Of a stretch of DNA of 64,000 nt, positions 34,480 through 43,485 are shown piece by piece. The notes beneath the pieces were generated by a model. That model searched no databases and had not been told where the DNA came from. It saw nothing but the letters and a program-made list of their open reading frames with translations. The stretch is taken from assembly GCF_000017405.1 (NCBI RefSeq), contig NC_009667.1:682001-746000 (forward strand), in the 5' to 3' direction. This DNA comes from Brucella anthropi ATCC 49188. GTDB taxonomy: Bacteria > Pseudomonadota > Alphaproteobacteria > Rhizobiales > Rhizobiaceae. Both the position numbers and the translations under genes were made by a program. The first letter of the stretch is position 1. Each line of letters opens with the position of its first letter.

Positions 34480-35823
34480 ATGCAACTGATCTGGAAAGCG
34501 GCGGTCGGCGGCGCGGGTGCGCTAGCCGCAGCTTGGCTCTTTGCGCTTTCAACACCCCATTGGCTGACGGCGAAACACGAAGCCGCCGTCGATGTCACCG
34601 ACAAGGCTTTGATCGAAAAAGGCGAGTATGTCGCCCATGCGGGAGACTGCGCTGCGTGCCATACGGCTCCGGGAGGCAAGGCGTTTGCGGGCGGGCTTGG
34701 CATGCAGACGCCGCTTGGCACGATTTATTCCACGAACATCACGCCAGACAGCAAAACCGGTATCGGTGGCTACAGCTATGCCGACTTCGAGCGCGCCGTA
34801 CGGCAGGGGGTGCGTCAGGATAATGTCCATCTTTATCCGGCAATGCCCTTTGTTTCCTATACGGTCGTGAATGACGAGGACATGAAGGCGCTTTATGCGT
34901 TCTTCATGTCGAAGGTGGAGCCGGTACAACAGGATAACCAGCCCAGCACTTTGCCGTGGCCAACCAACATGCGCTGGCCACTCGCCTACTGGCAGCTTTT
35001 CTTTCGAAATTCGCGTTCGTTTGAGATTGCAGCCGACACCGATCCGGTGATCGCACGCGGCGCTTATCTGGTCGAGGGGCTCGGTCATTGCGGCGCGTGC
35101 CATACGCCACGTGGTCTCGCCTATGAAGAAAAAGCGGTGAAGAACGATCCGAAAGGCAAGTTCCTGTCCGGTTCGGTTCTGGAAGGCTGGTATGCGAAAA
35201 ACCTGCGCGATCAGGATACAGGCCTTTCGAGCTGGGCCGAAGACGAGATCGTCACCTTCCTCAAGACCGGGCGTACCGATCGCACAGCGGCGTTCGGCTC
35301 GATGGCCGATGTCGTGCAGCATTCGACCCAATATCTTGCGGAAGATGATTTGCGCGCAATTGCCCGTTATTTGAAGTCGCTGCCACCAAGCGAAGGATGC
35401 GAACGTGAATGGCAACAGAAGGAAGATGTGACGACGGCGGCCCTCAAGGTGGGAGATTTCAGTGCACCGGGCGCTCTGTCCTATGTCGAGCAATGTTCGG
35501 TCTGCCATCGTATGGGCGGCAAGGGTGCACCGCGCATCTATCCGGCGCTTGCTGGCAATTCGATTGTCTTTGCCGATGATCCAAGCTCGCTCATTCAGGT
35601 CACTCTGACCGGGGGCAGGACGCCTGACACGCCAGCGGACAAGATGGCTTTCACCATGCCGGGCTTTGCCAATCTTCCAAACTGGCAGGTCGCCGAAATC
35701 CTGAACTTCATTCGCAACGGCTGGGGCAACCACGGCGCTGCCATAACGGAGCAGAATATCGCGCGTATGCGGCGTGAAATCGCTCACAAGCCCGTCCATT
35801 ACGTTCCGGAGAACAAGCAATGA
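34480..35823 (+). CDS. Membrane-bound three-haem cytochrome c (AdhB/gluconate dehydrogenase cytochrome-subunit type)
   Basis: A protein of 447 residues with an N-terminal signal/anchor (AAVGGAGALAAAWLFAL) and three haem c motifs: CAACH (about 59), CGACH (about 206) and CSVCH (about 341). The three-domain layout matches the cytochrome subunits of alcohol and gluconate 2-dehydrogenases, which pass electrons from a periplasmic dehydrogenase to ubiquinone. No dehydrogenase subunit is adjacent, so its partner is elsewhere. It overlaps the next cytochrome gene by 4 bp, indicating a two-gene operon. A long open frame on the opposite strand is a shadow. Confidence 0.88.
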   Translation: MQLIWKAAVGGAGALAAAWLFALSTPHWLTAKHEAAVDVTDKALIEKGEYVAHAGDCAACHTAPGGKAFAGGLGMQTPLGTIYSTNITPDSKTGIGGYSYADFERAVRQGVRQDNVHLYPAMPFVSYTVVNDEDMKALYAFFMSKVEPVQQDNQPSTLPWPTNMRWPLAYWQLFFRNSRSFEIAADTDPVIARGAYLVEGLGHCGACHTPRGLAYEEKAVKNDPKGKFLSGSVLEGWYAKNLRDQDTGLSSWAEDEIVTFLKTGRTDRTAAFGSMADVVQHSTQYLAEDDLRAIARYLKSLPPSEGCEREWQQKEDVTTAALKVGDFSAPGALSYVEQCSVCHRMGGKGAPRIYPALAGNSIVFADDPSSLIQVTLTGGRTPDTPADKMAFTMPGFANLPNWQVAEILNFIRNGWGNHGAAITEQNIARMRREIAHKPVHYVPENKQ

Positions 35824-36731
35824 AAACCAGTACGATTGTCGTTCTTGGTGCCAGTTTTGCCGTGGCAGTAACGGGCGGCGCATTCCTCTTCAATCACCTG
35901 CGGCCTTCGCTGGATGCCCCGGCTCCCAAAGCCTATGCGGTTCTGGACAAGGATAAAAATCAGGTCGGAACCTATGTCATCCCGCCGGACCGTGACATTC
36001 TCAAGCAACCGAACGCGCCTGAAATCATGCATGGCAAGCGGTTGCTCAACGAAACCGCGCGGCTTCTGCCCGACAATGTCGGCAACGGTCTGAATTGCAA
36101 CTCCTGCCACATGGGGCAGGGCAAGATGGATAATGTCGCTTCCTATATCAATACCAGCAATTTCTATCCCGCCGTCATGCCCCGCGCAGGCAAGGAAGTC
36201 GATCTGGTGATGCGCATCAATGGCTGCTTCCAGCGTTCGATGAACGGCAAGCCGCTGCCGCCTGATGGAGCCGACATGAGGGCGATGATCGCCTATATTG
36301 ACTGGCTAGGACAGGACGTGAAGAAGGGTACGAAAGTGGCGATCCGCAATGCCGGTCCCATCGACGAAAGCCTTGCTCCCGATCCAGAAAATGGTGCCAG
36401 AATCTACGCCGCACAATGTTCGACCTGTCATGGTGCGGGCGGTGAGGGCATGAAGGATCAGGCCGGTGACTATATCGTCCCGCCGCTCTGGGGCGATGAA
36501 AGCTTCAATATCGGCGCCGGGATGGCACGGACCTACAAGGCGGCACAATTCGTCAAATATGCGATGCCGCCCGCACAGAACTACAATCTGCCCATCGGGC
36601 AGGGCAGTGTTCTGACAGATCAGGAAGCCATCGATGTGTCGGAATATTTCACCCATATGCCGCGCCCCGATTTCGCCGGCAAGGTGAAGGACTGGCCCAA
36701 CATGAAGAAGCCGAAAGATGCACGTTATTAG
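35820..36731 (+). CDS. Di-haem cytochrome c, SoxA/TsdA-like
   Basis: A protein of 303 residues with an N-terminal hydrophobic segment (STIVVLGASFAVAVTGGAFLF) and two CxxCH sites: CNSCH (about 98) and CSTCH (about 201). The first is set in LLPDNVGNGLNCNSCHMGQG, the pattern of the SoxA/TsdA N-terminal cytochrome domain; the second is an ordinary class I domain. TsdA oxidises thiosulfate to tetrathionate, but the axial ligands were not resolved here, so thiosulfate activity is only a possibility. It is probably co-transcribed with the three-haem cytochrome. Confidence 0.83.
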   Translation: MKTSTIVVLGASFAVAVTGGAFLFNHLRPSLDAPAPKAYAVLDKDKNQVGTYVIPPDRDILKQPNAPEIMHGKRLLNETARLLPDNVGNGLNCNSCHMGQGKMDNVASYINTSNFYPAVMPRAGKEVDLVMRINGCFQRSMNGKPLPPDGADMRAMIAYIDWLGQDVKKGTKVAIRNAGPIDESLAPDPENGARIYAAQCSTCHGAGGEGMKDQAGDYIVPPLWGDESFNIGAGMARTYKAAQFVKYAMPPAQNYNLPIGQGSVLTDQEAIDVSEYFTHMPRPDFAGKVKDWPNMKKPKDARY

Positions 36732-36836
36732 AGCATTTCCAGCAAAAGTGCGAAGCGGTTTTGCGTAGAACAATGCGACGAAAAAATATTTAGAGCGGTG
36801 CCAGCAACCCCGTTTTGACCGAAACCGCTCTAAATG
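36731..36836. repeat. Extragenic palindromes downstream of the cytochrome genes
   Basis: A degenerate copy of the family repeat (GCATTTCCAGCAAAAGTGCG to AATGCG, 36732-36777) is followed by a separate inverted repeat AGAGCGGT (36792-36799) / ACCGCTCT (36824-36831). Either could act as a transcript end or RNA-stabilising hairpin; there is no T run for a classical terminator. Confidence 0.6.
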
Positions 36837-37005
36837 ATATTGCCAAGAAAAGTGCCCCGCCATGTTCAAGCCAGGTGGGACATTTGAATTACTACGTCGA
36901 AGTTTTGCCGAGCGAAAATCTCTCTGCTATTCATACTGCGTGAAAACAGAGAGACAGAGCTGCTCCAATGATTCAGTATAAGCTGGAAATGCTCTCGGAG
37001 ACTGC

Positions 37006-37794
37006 ATGAGAAAACTTCGCTACCAGCGGCGTCAGTCGCGCTCTGCAGTGTGGGCGCTTCGGTTTGGTGTTTTTGCGCTCGTGCTGCTTGCGATGGCATT
37101 TCTTCTGCATCGCTTCTGGACACTGGAGACACCTGACCTAGTGCTGCTTGCCGGATTGAGCACCGGTCTTGCCGCTCTGGCCCTTCTCTGCTCGGCTAAA
37201 GGTTTTCGCAATCTCTGGATCAATGGCGACAAGGGCGGCGCGCGCTCCTTCTGGGGCGGCATATTCGCTTTTGCGGTGTTGCTTCCAGTCGGGCTGGTAA
37301 CGTCACTGTGGTATCTCTCTCCGCCGCTTTACGACATCTCCACCGATTTCGAGACGCCGCCGCAATTCCCGTCCAACATGCCGCCACGTCTTCAATGGAT
37401 GAACCCGCTGACAGTGGCCGTGAGTGGCGATGCGCTGACACAGTTGACCGCCTATCCTGATGTGGTTGGACGCCGCTATGAAGCCGCACCCGACCGCGTT
37501 GCGCAAGGGGTCGAGACGGTTCTCAGGACTTTCGGATGGCAGGAGATCGCGCGTAATGCTTCTTCGCCGGAACAGAACACCACGCGATTTGCAGTGACGG
37601 CGCACAGTTTCATTCTGGGCCTGAGAAGCGATATCGTTATCCGGCTGCTTGACGAAGGCGAAACCACCTATGTCGATGTGCGTTCGCTGTCACGCTATGG
37701 CAAACGCGATATGGGGCAGAATGCCGGTTTCATAACCGATTTTCTGGGAGCGCTGGAAGGCGAGGTCAACAAGGCTCCCGCTGACGTGGAATAA
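37006..37794 (+). CDS. DUF1499 membrane protein
   Basis: A protein of 262 residues with two or three N-terminal membrane helices (VFALVLLAMAFLLHRF; LVLLAGLSTGLAALALLC; FAFAVLLPVGLVTSLWYL) and a C-terminal DUF1499 domain (AAPDRVAQGVETVLRTFGWQ; SFILGLRSDIVIRLLDEG; YVDVRSLSRYGKRDMGQNAG). The function of DUF1499 is unknown. It is convergent with the metallo-beta-lactamase-fold gene, the stops being adjacent. Confidence 0.85.
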   Translation: MRKLRYQRRQSRSAVWALRFGVFALVLLAMAFLLHRFWTLETPDLVLLAGLSTGLAALALLCSAKGFRNLWINGDKGGARSFWGGIFAFAVLLPVGLVTSLWYLSPPLYDISTDFETPPQFPSNMPPRLQWMNPLTVAVSGDALTQLTAYPDVVGRRYEAAPDRVAQGVETVLRTFGWQEIARNASSPEQNTTRFAVTAHSFILGLRSDIVIRLLDEGETTYVDVRSLSRYGKRDMGQNAGFITDFLGALEGEVNKAPADVE

Positions 37795-38715
37795 TCAGCC
37801 GGGAAGATAGATACTGTCGAGCGACGGATGGCCATCGGTCGTGACCTCCCCGCGTCCGACAAGATCTTCCAGATGCGCCAGCACGGACAGCGCAGCCGCA
37901 CCATGCAATCGCGGATCGGTGTCGCGATAGATCACTTTCACCATATCGCCTATTGTCCGGTCCCCCTGCAGAACGCGTTCTAAAATGGCACGCTCGCGCA
38001 TCTTGCGATGGGCGCGCAGGCCGCGAACGAAGGCGGCAGGCTTGGTGACAGCGCCGCCATGCCCCGGCAGATAGACCTTGTCATCGCGTGCCAGTAGCTT
38101 TTCCAGCGAGACCATATAGTCATTCATCGATCCGTCGGGCGGTGCGACGATGGATGTCGCCCATGTCATGACATGGTCGGCGGAAAAAAGAACGCCCGTT
38201 CCCTTCAAGCCGAACGCCATGTGGTTGGCGGCATGTCCGGGAGTGTGAATCCCTTCCAAAGCCCAGCCATCGCCTTCGATCATGCTTCCGTCGGCCAGCG
38301 CTATATCCGGAACGAACTCCGTATCGGCGCTTGCCTCGAGCATGTTTGTTTCGCCCGCATAATACGGGCGGGCAGGGCGATGCGGTCCCTCGGCAACGGT
38401 GCGGGCACCAAGTTTTTCCTTCAGGCGCTGCGCCAAAGGTGAATGGTCGCGGTGGGTGTGGCTGACGAAGATATGGCTGACCGGGCGACCGGCTACGGCA
38501 GCGATCAAGGCGTTATAATGTGCCTCATCTTCCGGGCCGGGATCGATGATCGCCAGCGTATCCGTGCCGATAATATAGCTGTTGGTGCCGTGAAAGGTGA
38601 AAGCGCTCGGATTGTTGACGGTGAGGCGCAAAATGCCTTTACTCAGTTCAACCGGTTTCCCATACTGGGGCGTGAAACTGCTGTCGAAAACAAGCGCCAT
38701 TGAAGCGGCTTCCAT
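37795..38715 (-). CDS. Metallo-beta-lactamase-fold hydrolase
   Basis: A protein of about 306 residues. The metal site is HTHRDH in IFVSHTHRDHSPL, with further ligands in GIHTPGHAANHMA and a C-terminal winged-helix-like part typical of the LACTB2/MBL-fold group. The natural substrate is unknown; relatives hydrolyse thioesters or nucleic acids. The start is set at ATG 38715 (MEAASMALVF); ATG 38700 is an equally good choice. Confidence 0.87.
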   Translation of the reverse strand: MEAASMALVFDSSFTPQYGKPVELSKGILRLTVNNPSAFTFHGTNSYIIGTDTLAIIDPGPEDEAHYNALIAAVAGRPVSHIFVSHTHRDHSPLAQRLKEKLGARTVAEGPHRPARPYYAGETNMLEASADTEFVPDIALADGSMIEGDGWALEGIHTPGHAANHMAFGLKGTGVLFSADHVMTWATSIVAPPDGSMNDYMVSLEKLLARDDKVYLPGHGGAVTKPAAFVRGLRAHRKMRERAILERVLQGDRTIGDMVKVIYRDTDPRLHGAAALSVLAHLEDLVGRGEVTTDGHPSLDSIYLPG

Positions 38716-38867
38716 TCTTCTTTGGTTTGATTGATGAAACGGCATAGGCCTTATATAGTCGGGTTGCAAACGTGAACAGTCACGCGCGCTGACAATCGCG
38801 TCAGCGGGCAGATTCCGGAGAATTTCGCATTCCGGTGTCTGTCAGCGCGTTAAAAGTGGAGTTGGAT

Positions 38868-39467
38868 ATGCCTCATAGAGCAAAGTCTCGCGTCGCCACG
38901 GCCTCACTCGCCGCAGAATATCTGCCCACCAGACAACTGGCTCGTGCTTTCTGGTTTGTCGGGCTTGCGCTGATCGGAACGGCTGTTCTTACCATTTCCG
39001 CCAAGATCAAAGTCGATCTGGTCTATGTCAACGTGACCATGCAGACCTTCGCTCTCTTTGCAATTTCAGCTCTGTACGGTTCGCGGCTCGCCGTGGCGAC
39101 AGTTGCTCTTTATCTGCTTGAAGGCGCGCTTGGTATGCCAGTCTTCACCGGGACGCCGGAGAAGGGCATCGGCCTTGCCTATATGGTTGGCCCGACGGGC
39201 GGATATCTGCTTTCCTATCTTGCTGCGGCCTGGATCGTCGGGCGCGCTGCTGACAAGGGACTGGCGCGCAACCCACTCGCTCTCGGCGGTGCAATGTTGC
39301 TTGCAGAAGCCGTTATTCTGCTGATGGGCGCAGGCTGGATGGCCTATCTCTTCGGTCTGGAAAAGGCCATTGCCTTCGGCTTCGGCGCCTTTATCGTCGG
39401 CGATCTCGTGAAGCTCGCACTCGCTGCATGTGGCGTGCCTGCAGTGACGTCGCTCCTGAAGCGTTGA
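38868..39467 (+). CDS. bioY: Biotin transporter substrate-binding component BioY
   Basis: A protein of 199 residues with six membrane helices. VYVNVTMQTFALFAISALYG, LYLLEGALGMPVF and GPTGGYLLSYLAAAWIVG are the BioY signature. BioY is the S-component of the ECF-type biotin importer and can work alone or with BioMN, which are not in the window. The ATG at 38868 follows GGAG by six bases; an upstream GTG at 38835 is in frame. A rho-independent terminator follows. Confidence 0.93.
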   Translation: MPHRAKSRVATASLAAEYLPTRQLARAFWFVGLALIGTAVLTISAKIKVDLVYVNVTMQTFALFAISALYGSRLAVATVALYLLEGALGMPVFTGTPEKGIGLAYMVGPTGGYLLSYLAAAWIVGRAADKGLARNPLALGGAMLLAEAVILLMGAGWMAYLFGLEKAIAFGFGAFIVGDLVKLALAACGVPAVTSLLKR

Positions 39468-39490
39468 ATTTTTATCAGTTTTACATGTTG

Positions 39491-39518
39491 AAAGCCGGGT
39501 CTTTGGCCCGGCTTTTTC
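39491..39518 (+). terminator. Rho-independent terminator after bioY
   Basis: A 7-bp stem AGCCGGG/CCCGGCT (39493-39499 and 39507-39513) with a 7-base loop, followed by TTTTC. It lies 24 bp after the bioY stop and fits a strong intrinsic terminator. Confidence 0.9.
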
Positions 39519-39608
39519 TTGTTTCGGTTGAAACTGCTTCGCAATTGACAGAAGCCACATCACCAAGCTTTGTCACTATAAGAAATCTGCTTTTACGGGG
39601 AGGATGAT

Positions 39609-40118
39609 TTGCACGTCGAAACTCTGGTGATTGAACCGCTGACAAAAGAAGCTTTTGCGCCGTTTGGCGATGTCATCGAGACTGAAGGGGCCGAACTTCG
39701 CCTGATCAACAATGGCACGACCGAGCGATACCACGATCTAGCGCGCGTCGAAGCCGCTGGCACCGAAGCAAGGGTTCTCGTCAATATTTTCCGGGGGCAG
39801 TCGTTCGAGGCGCCAATCGACATCGTCATGATGGAACGTCATCCATTCGGTTCACAGGCATTCATTCCGTTGAATGGCAGGCCGTTTCTTGTGGTGGTCG
39901 CGGAAGACGATGGTGGCAAGCCTGCACGTCTGCGTGTTTTCCTTGCGCACGGTAATCAGGGCGTCAATTATCTGCGCAATGTGTGGCACCACCCGCTCTT
40001 GGCACTTGAACAGAAATCCGATTTTCTGATTGTCGACAGGGCAGGCAAGGAAGACAATCTGGAGGAATTTTTCTTCTCTGACACCACATACCGTATTGAA
40101 ACAACAAAACCTGCCTGA
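39609..40118 (+). CDS. allA: Ureidoglycolate lyase
   Basis: A protein of 169 residues matching All[16 protein letters not shown] at the N-terminus, [22 protein letters not shown] (cupin core) and [21 protein letters not shown]. It splits ureidoglycolate to glyoxylate and urea, the last step of allantoin breakdown. Start is TTG 39609 with GGGGAGGATG upstream. It ends 18 bp before hiuH, so both belong to one purine-catabolism unit. Confidence 0.93.
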   Translation: MHVETLVIEPLTKEAFAPFGDVIETEGAELRLINNGTTERYHDLARVEAAGTEARVLVNIFRGQSFEAPIDIVMMERHPFGSQAFIPLNGRPFLVVVAEDDGGKPARLRVFLAHGNQGVNYLRNVWHHPLLALEQKSDFLIVDRAGKEDNLEEFFFSDTTYRIETTKPA

Positions 40119-40136
40119 GCTTTATCGAGGGGTATT

Positions 40137-40493
40137 ATGGGTAAACTTTCCACGCACGTTCTCGACACTGCCCATGGCAGTCCAGCGGCGGCGATGCGCG
40201 TCGAACTTTATCGTATTGGCGTAAACGGCGCTCCCGAACTGATCAAGCGCACGGTGACCAATCTCGACGGACGTACGGATGCTCCTTTGCTTTCCGGCGA
40301 TGAATTACGCACTGGCACTTACGAGTTGCAGTTCCATGTTGCCGAATATTTTGAGGGGCGCGGTGCGGAACAAGCCAATCCGCCGTTTCTCGATCTTATT
40401 CCGATCCGCTTCGCAATCGCCGATGTCGATGGAAACTACCATGTGCCGTTGCTTGTCAGCCCGTGGTCCTATTCAACGTATCGTGGAAGCTGA
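40137..40493 (+). CDS. uraH: 5-hydroxyisourate hydrolase (transthyretin-like)
   Basis: A protein of 118 residues with both family signatures: [18 protein letters not shown] at the N-terminus (catalytic His) and the C-terminal tetrapeptide YRGS. It hydrolyses 5-hydroxyisourate formed from urate in the uricase pathway. It follows allA by 18 bp on the same strand with GAGGGG just upstream. Confidence 0.96.
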   Translation: MGKLSTHVLDTAHGSPAAAMRVELYRIGVNGAPELIKRTVTNLDGRTDAPLLSGDELRTGTYELQFHVAEYFEGRGAEQANPPFLDLIPIRFAIADVDGNYHVPLLVSPWSYSTYRGS

Positions 40494-40561
40494 TCCGGAC
40501 TTATCCCCTTTTCGGGCAAATGAACTAGAATCCTCGCATTATCCATTGCGAGGAGCTGTTC

Positions 40562-41277
40562 ATGGACCCAACCCAAATCTGAAAATGCCCTATATTCTGC
40601 CCACTCAGGCGCAGAAACATGTCACTCATAATGAGGCATTGCGGCTGCTGCAGGGGCATGGGCAGGAAAAGGCGGCGCATAGCATCTTTCATTGATTGCG
40701 GATGGTTGTTCGTGACCTGCTATCGGCTGGCAGGTCTGTGTCGAGGACGAAGCGCAGCTGCTGGTTTTCGACGGCATACTCTGGACGGGCGTTTCGTGAG
40801 TCCCGGAAAACCTCTCCCTATCTATGTTCGGTGTTCATGTCACTGCCGATGCGGTTAACCGGCTTGCTATTTCGTCGGATGCGAGCCTGTTCAATAATGC
40901 TGGTGCAGGCTATCACTAAAGGTAAACAAGCAGGCGGTCACCGATAGGGCAAGCCTTCTGTATCAGACCAACTGGACCGGCTTTGCGGAGATGGGGTTGA
41001 ACGGCAGCAATGATTTCAGCGTCAAGGTAAGCAGCGATACCGGGCAATGGCGTGAGGCGATAAAGATCGATCACGCGACCGGCAATGTTGCAGTAGCCTC
41101 AATCTGGCCACAGACCCGGCTTCATTTCGATGGCCCCATCCGTCTCGATGCTGCCCTTCCCGCGATCCATGGCGCGGGGGCGTGGTCTACGTCACTGATG
41201 CTCCATCGGATCCTGAATTGGTCTATTCTGATGGCGCCAACTGGCGCAGCATTCGCAGCGGCACTGTCGTTGCTTAA
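40562..41277 (+). pseudogene. Degenerate DUF2793 phage-type gene
   Basis: The start reads MPYILPTQAQKHVTHNEALRLL in one frame after MDPTQI in another. Later pieces in shifting frames resemble the rest of a DUF2793 protein, ending SDGANWRSIRSGTVVA and TAA at 41275-41277. Several frameshifts are needed to join them, so no full protein is made. DUF2793 proteins are found in gene-transfer-agent and phage structural clusters of Alphaproteobacteria; this is a lone relic. Confidence 0.75.
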
Positions 41278-41278
41278 A

Positions 41279-41323
41279 GCATGTTTCCCGAAAGCAGGAA
41301 CCGGTTTCGGGATAAGGTATGCG
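41279..41323. repeat. Rhizobiales-type extragenic palindrome
   Basis: GCATGTTTCCCGAAAGCAGG and CCGGTTTCGGGATAAGGTATGC form an imperfect stem. The reverse complement is nearly the same as the copy at 61931, showing both belong to one dispersed family. Confidence 0.8.
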
Positions 41324-41616
41324 TAAAACAGGCAGATAGAGTGCGGCGGATTGGCCCACACTGTTATCAGGATACAGTCTACTGGCCGTAATTTAGCCAA
41401 AAGATGTTTGTTAAGCCTCTGAAACGGCAATTGATATAGTCCTGCCGGAGGACTCATGTTAACGGTTCCGGGAAATAAGAATGCTTCGCAGCCACGGCGT
41501 GCAGCAAGCGGCGAAGGGATTGACTAAGCTTTAGTCCCCATTAGTAGTAAGAATAGCCTTATGGCGCTGGAATCGTTCCGGTATTTCTCTCCGTAGGAGA
41601 GCGGGATAACACGCGT

Positions 41617-43485
41617 ATGAGTTTGAAATATCCATGGCAGAGACTGGCGCTTTTGCCCCGCGCCAGCAAACAGATCATTCTGATGCTGAGCGACTGTGTT
41701 CTGCTGTTGCTGAGTGCTTATCTGGCGTTTGTCATCCGTCTTGGCTTCGTTTTTGTACCGAACGAAGGGCAGACGTTCCTGATTTTCATCGCGCCCGTTC
41801 TGGCAATTCCGGTATTCATCCGGTTTGGACTTTACCGCGCCATCATCCGTTATCTGGCTGAACGCGCGATCTGGCCGATTTTCCAGGCTACCGCCATCGC
41901 CGCGCTTTTCTGGGTTGCGCTCGTTTTCCTGATGGAACTTTACGGTAGTACCGGTCTGCCGCGTTCGGTACCGTTACTCTACTGGCTTTTGAGCACAGTG
42001 TTCATATCGGCCAGCCGTTTCGGTGCGAAGTGGCTTTTGCGTAGCTCCGAGACGGACAAACGATATACGAGTTCTGCCTTGATTATCGGCGTGGGAGAAC
42101 CCGCCCGCCAGCTCGCGACGGCGCTCCGCAGCCATAGCGACACGTTGGTTGTCGGCTTCGTCGATCCTGATGGCCAGCTTAATGGCATGGATATAATCGG
42201 GCTGCGGGTCTATGGCGTGGAAGACATTCCCGCTTTGATCGAAAACTACGGTATCAAGCAGGTGGTGGTATCGGAACCGGCGCTGGAACAAAAACAGCGC
42301 CAGGATTTTGCGCGGCTTCTAGGGCGGCTTCCTGTCAGTACACGTATTCTTCCGCCAATCGCCGATCTGACGGCCGGGAAATACCTGGTCAGCTCGTTAC
42401 GCAATGTGGAGATTGACGATCTGCTCGGACGTTCGCCTGTGCCGCCGGATGCTGCTTTGTTGCGAGAGGTGGTCGAGGGTCGACGCATCATGGTGACGGG
42501 GGCTGGCGGCTCTATCGGCAGCCAGCTCTGCCGTACCATCGCCCAGTGGAACCCTGCCTGCATCGTTTTGTTCGAGTCGAGTGAATTTGCACTTTACAAT
42601 ATTGAAAGGCAGCTCAGACAGCTAGCAAGTTGCGAGATCGTGCCGATCCTTGGGACCGTCAGCAACCGGGACTGCGTCGAGAATGCCATTCGCGACAATA
42701 ATGTCGATACGGTCTATCATTGTGCGGCCTATAAGCATGTGCCCCTTGTCGAGAAAAACCCGCTGGTTGGTATATTCAACAATGTGTTCGGCACGCTGGA
42801 AGTCGCACAGGCCGCTCTCAACACTGATGTTGAGCGAATGGTCCTCATCTCGTCCGATAAGGCAGTGCGACCGACGAATGTGATGGGTGCAACCAAGCGT
42901 TGGGCCGAGTTGGTCGTCTATTATTGCGGTTTGCTGGCAGAGCAATCTGGAAAGAAGAAAGCTTTCTATTCCGTCCGCTTTGGCAATGTGCTGGGGTCGA
43001 ACGGTTCGGTCGTCCCGCTCTTCCGCGAACAGATCGCCAATGGAGGTCCGATTACGCTGACGCATGAGGACATGACCCGCTACTTCATGTCGATCAAGGA
43101 AGCCGCCGAGCTTATTGTACAGTCTGGCGGCATTGCCGCGTCCGGCGACACGGTTCTTCTGGAGATGGGCGAGCCGGTGAAAATCCGCGACCTGGCAGAG
43201 AACATGATCCTGCTGGCAGGGCTGACCATTCGAAACGACGAAAACCCGCACGGCGATATTACCATTGAGACGACGGGGATTCGCGAAGGCGAGAAGATGT
43301 ATGAAGAGCTCTTCTACGATCCTGCGCAGGCGAAACCGACGCGCCATCCCAAGATAATGCGCGCTCCTCGGGGTAAGAAGGCTGAGGTGGATGTTCCGGC
43401 CGGCCTCACTGCACTTCGTATCGCGATGGAAAGCGGCGATCTCGATGCGGTCCGCAAGGTTCTGTTCGGCGTTATAACTTCCTGA
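41617..43485 (+). CDS. wbkD: Membrane-anchored nucleotide-sugar 4,6-dehydratase/epimerase, WbkD-like
   Basis: A protein of 622 residues. The N-terminal third has four membrane helices (IILMLSDCVLLLLSAYLAFVI and others) and a CoA-binding-like domain. The C-terminal SDR domain has the NAD loop VTGAGGSIGSQLC (about 291) and the SDK catalytic motif in LISSDKAVRPTNVMGATKR. This is the PglF/FlaA1/CapD family of UDP-GlcNAc 4,6-dehydratases. In Brucella the equivalent, WbkD, helps make the QuiNAc that starts O-polysaccharide. The neighbour wbkF supports this. The two genes converge and overlap by 14 bp at their 3' ends. Confidence 0.88.
   Translation: MSLKYPWQRLALLPRASKQIILMLSDCVLLLLSAYLAFVIRLGFVFVPNEGQTFLIFIAPVLAIPVFIRFGLYRAIIRYLAERAIWPIFQATAIAALFWVALVFLMELYGSTGLPRSVPLLYWLLSTVFISASRFGAKWLLRSSETDKRYTSSALIIGVGEPARQLATALRSHSDTLVVGFVDPDGQLNGMDIIGLRVYGVEDIPALIENYGIKQVVVSEPALEQKQRQDFARLLGRLPVSTRILPPIADLTAGKYLVSSLRNVEIDDLLGRSPVPPDAALLREVVEGRRIMVTGAGGSIGSQLCRTIAQWNPACIVLFESSEFALYNIERQLRQLASCEIVPILGTVSNRDCVENAIRDNNVDTVYHCAAYKHVPLVEKNPLVGIFNNVFGTLEVAQAALNTDVERMVLISSDKAVRPTNVMGATKRWAELVVYYCGLLAEQSGKKKAFYSVRFGNVLGSNGSVVPLFREQIANGGPITLTHEDMTRYFMSIKEAAELIVQSGGIAASGDTVLLEMGEPVKIRDLAENMILLAGLTIRNDENPHGDITIETTGIREGEKMYEELFYDPAQAKPTRHPKIMRAPRGKKAEVDVPAGLTALRIAMESGDLDAVRKVLFGVITS

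Noticed and set aside
34549..35883. A 444-residue open frame on the minus strand opposite the three-haem cytochrome gene
   Set aside because: It is a shadow of a GC-rich gene: the plus strand has three CxxCH sites and family motifs, while the minus frame has no recognisable domain.
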